Below, in pieces: positions 62,316 through 64,000 of a DNA stretch of 64,000 nucleotides. The notes beneath the pieces are model-generated. The model was not told where the DNA came from. It did no database searches and worked only from the letters and a program-made list of their open reading frames with translations. The translations under genes and the position numbers were made by a program. The stretch covers positions 14,750,379 through 14,814,378 of the forward strand of contig CM032659.1 in the NCBI GenBank assembly GCA_019095985.1, written 5' to 3'. How positions within the stretch are numbered: the stretch's first letter is position 1; each line of letters opens with the position of its first letter. The DNA comes from Streblospio benedicti (lineage: Eukaryota > Annelida > Polychaeta > Spionida > Spionidae).

Positions 62316-62680
62316 TCAGCATATGTTATTGGTAATTAGATTAGATCTACAATATAAACATGAAACTTCTTTAGTAATTTCATTATACTGCAACTCTAAA
62401 ATGAAATTACTTGCAAAAAAGCTAAAAGCTTTCTGTTCTTTGTAGTCCGACAATAGTCGTTTTGTAAACCCAGTCCTTGATGGGGAATGTGAGTCCAAAT
62501 ACACTGCAATATCCTCAATCATGGTTGGTGGCCATATAGCCATGCTTTGCTCTTCGTCTAGCCAATCAGTTGCCAAATCATCTGGGTGAGGGATTGAACC
62601 GTCTGGTGTTTGCAGCAGCTTTCCCATATGATCTTTCTTCTGCCGAATCACCTCAATGGGAGTTGGCAAAAGAGGCAACT
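62316..62680 (-). CDS. Antisense ORF, fragment of a repeat-type protein
   Basis: Minus strand, open from about 62680 to a stop at 62316, with a possible acceptor (AGCTACAG) at its upstream edge. It encodes about 120 residues with a clear protein character: PLLPTPIEVIRQKKDHMGK, LATDWLDEEQSMAIWPPTM, DIAVYLDSHSPSRTGF, DYKEQKAFSFFASNFIL. From memory this resembles proteins in invertebrate genomes that carry SWIM or YqaJ-type domains and occur in many copies, often linked to mobile elements; I could not check this. No start codon or partner exon is evident, so it is probably a fragment. Confidence 0.45.
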
Positions 62681-63599
62681 GTAGCTCTCAAGCAACATAG
62701 CTAGATAGGCTCTGGCAGTTTTTAACAAATTCCACAATGGATTAAGAGACAACGTCTCTACTATTGGTAGTGTTAATTGTTCTTCACTATTCTTATCCAC
62801 TTTTATCCGCATATGTTGTAATTGTAGTGTAAATCCTTTGTAAAAGCACACTTTCCACCACGACTTCACAATACAAAATGAGTGCAAACCGTGTGTTTGT
62901 TTACAATGTTATTACCGTTGACCTTTGACCCGTCACGTGACTTTGCTTTTACGAAATGGCTTATTGCTATTTATTACAATTCAATATGGCCCAATGGCTC
63001 AGTGCAGAGTTATCCGTGCATGTATTTTTAATACCTTTGACAGTCATGTAACTCCATTTGTCTGCGCCAAAATATAACATTCCTACTTGCGCTTTATGTG
63101 TTGCCATTTAGATAATTAATGAGCTCATTGTGTTGCTTTGTGAGGCTCCTCAGTCACCATGTCATTTTATATGGTTCGACTAACGCATGCAGGACAATCA
63201 ATCTCCAATTGAAGATGCCATCCATGATAAGACCATTTGTTTTCTGTCTTAGGGATTCAAACATGTAGAGAGGCCTCTGTGGACCTCCATAAAAACAACC
63301 TCTATATACAGACACTTAAGGGTCTAGTCACCAAGTGGTCTTAATAGGCAGGTTCTACTGTATCATTGTTGCTATTTTGTATCCGCGTTCTACATCTGGT
63401 CCACCGTGCCATGAAGTAGGGTACATGTATATTTATATTTGCAAATTTTGTTGCCAATCAGGATTATAAACTTAAAAGTGAATATGTGATCTTTTGAATT
63501 TTTAAGCTACATGTATGAATGAACTGACCAGCCCCCATGTCTCAAATTCAAACATGTAAATGACATTACTTTTCAAATGATAAAATCAGATAATATTAA
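62681..63599. other. Intergenic/intronic, dispersed repeat words
   Basis: No supported exon. 63262-63365 contains words of the dispersed GGTCTT/CCTCTATA/GGTTCTACTGTA repeat seen elsewhere in the window. The rest is AT-rich. Confidence 0.4.
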
Positions 63600-64000
63600 T
63601 AACTAACTTATACCCGTGTGGTCAAAGAGGCATGCTGAGAATCACATTGAATCACTCCTATTACGTAATCGTGTAAGTAGGTCCCAACTAAATCATTGGT
63701 GAAATGCATTGACTTGGCATGTAAAATGAAAATCTAAGGGAGGAAATGTTAGTGTCCATGTAAATGGGAACACAATGCCCTCCAAGTGCATAGAAAAAAG
63801 ACATATTTGGTGAGTGTAGCTATGTTTTTGCAGCATTTTATTTTCTAGCACCCTTGTCCTGACAACACTTGCCCACATCCTGACAGCACCACCACCCATC
63901 CTGAAAGCACCCTGACAACATCCCCATACACACAACATCCGAGATCAAGCCAAGGCGTCATTCATTGAAAGGCAGTTCTTTGACTATGTTAAGATGGCAG
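63600..64000. repeat. Interspersed repeat shared with window start
   Basis: Starts near AACTAACTTATACCCGTG, continues through TTAGTGTCCATGTAAATGG and a CATCCTGACAGCACC array (63850-63915), and ends in a segment matching bases 1-45 of the window. The same ordered words appear at 46.01-46.38 kb. It is truncated by the window edge. Confidence 0.6.

Overview
This is a window of animal (metazoan) nuclear DNA. The coding parts are short exons bounded by GT-AG introns in consistent phase. Most of the rest is AT-rich intron and intergenic DNA with DNA transposons (hAT, PIF/Harbinger, several MITE-like inverted repeats), a CR1/L2-type LINE tail, a tRNA-derived SINE and tandem repeats. The repertoire (CAP protein with a Thr-rich stalk, R2D2 protein, TIR protein, tRNA SINE, hAT) fits a marine invertebrate. 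I cannot place the phylum or species. Three 100-N gaps (7538-7637, 35740-35839, 53261-53360) mark it as a scaffolded assembly.

Layout. 1-7.5 kb is repeat DNA dominated by a block of about 3 kb present twice in direct order (2141-5174 and 5340-7537); the second copy runs into a gap. 9.05-16.0 kb holds a complete six-exon minus-strand gene for a 287-residue protein: basic N-terminal coiled coil with two RRAS motifs, then a C-terminal R2D2 (RIIa) docking domain. 16-35.7 kb is gene-poor, with one candidate exon near 18 kb, a LINE fragment (24.4-24.9 kb), a SINE (25.1-25.4 kb), a hairpin (31.9 kb) and a long (CA)n tract (34.45-34.62 kb). 35.84-39.23 kb is a CpG-rich, internally repeated block resembling rDNA intergenic spacer. 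It is followed at once by a near-perfect palindrome (39.29-39.62 kb) and a smaller foldback element.

41.3-48.75 kb carries a secreted CAP-domain gene. One signal-peptide exon pair is followed by two tandem cassettes, each with a Thr/Glu-rich exon and five CAP exons. With cassette 1 the eight exons give an uninterrupted 440-codon reading frame including the stop. Cassette 2 is almost identical but has no recognisable signal-peptide exon of its own and keeps a good splice donor after its last exon.

49.8-53.3 kb holds a decayed Harbinger transposase, an inverted duplication with coding-like arms and a gap-interrupted tandem array. 54.8-61.8 kb carries six phase-consistent plus-strand exons of a gene whose last visible exon starts a TIR domain; both ends are missing. 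Its introns host a 1.8-kb hAT transposon, a MITE and other repeats. Near the end an antisense ORF (62.3-62.7 kb) looks like part of a repeat-family protein.

The three multi-exon genes (R2D2, CAP, TIR) have no evident shared pathway and appear to be independent neighbours. I saw no retrovirus, LTR element or Polinton.
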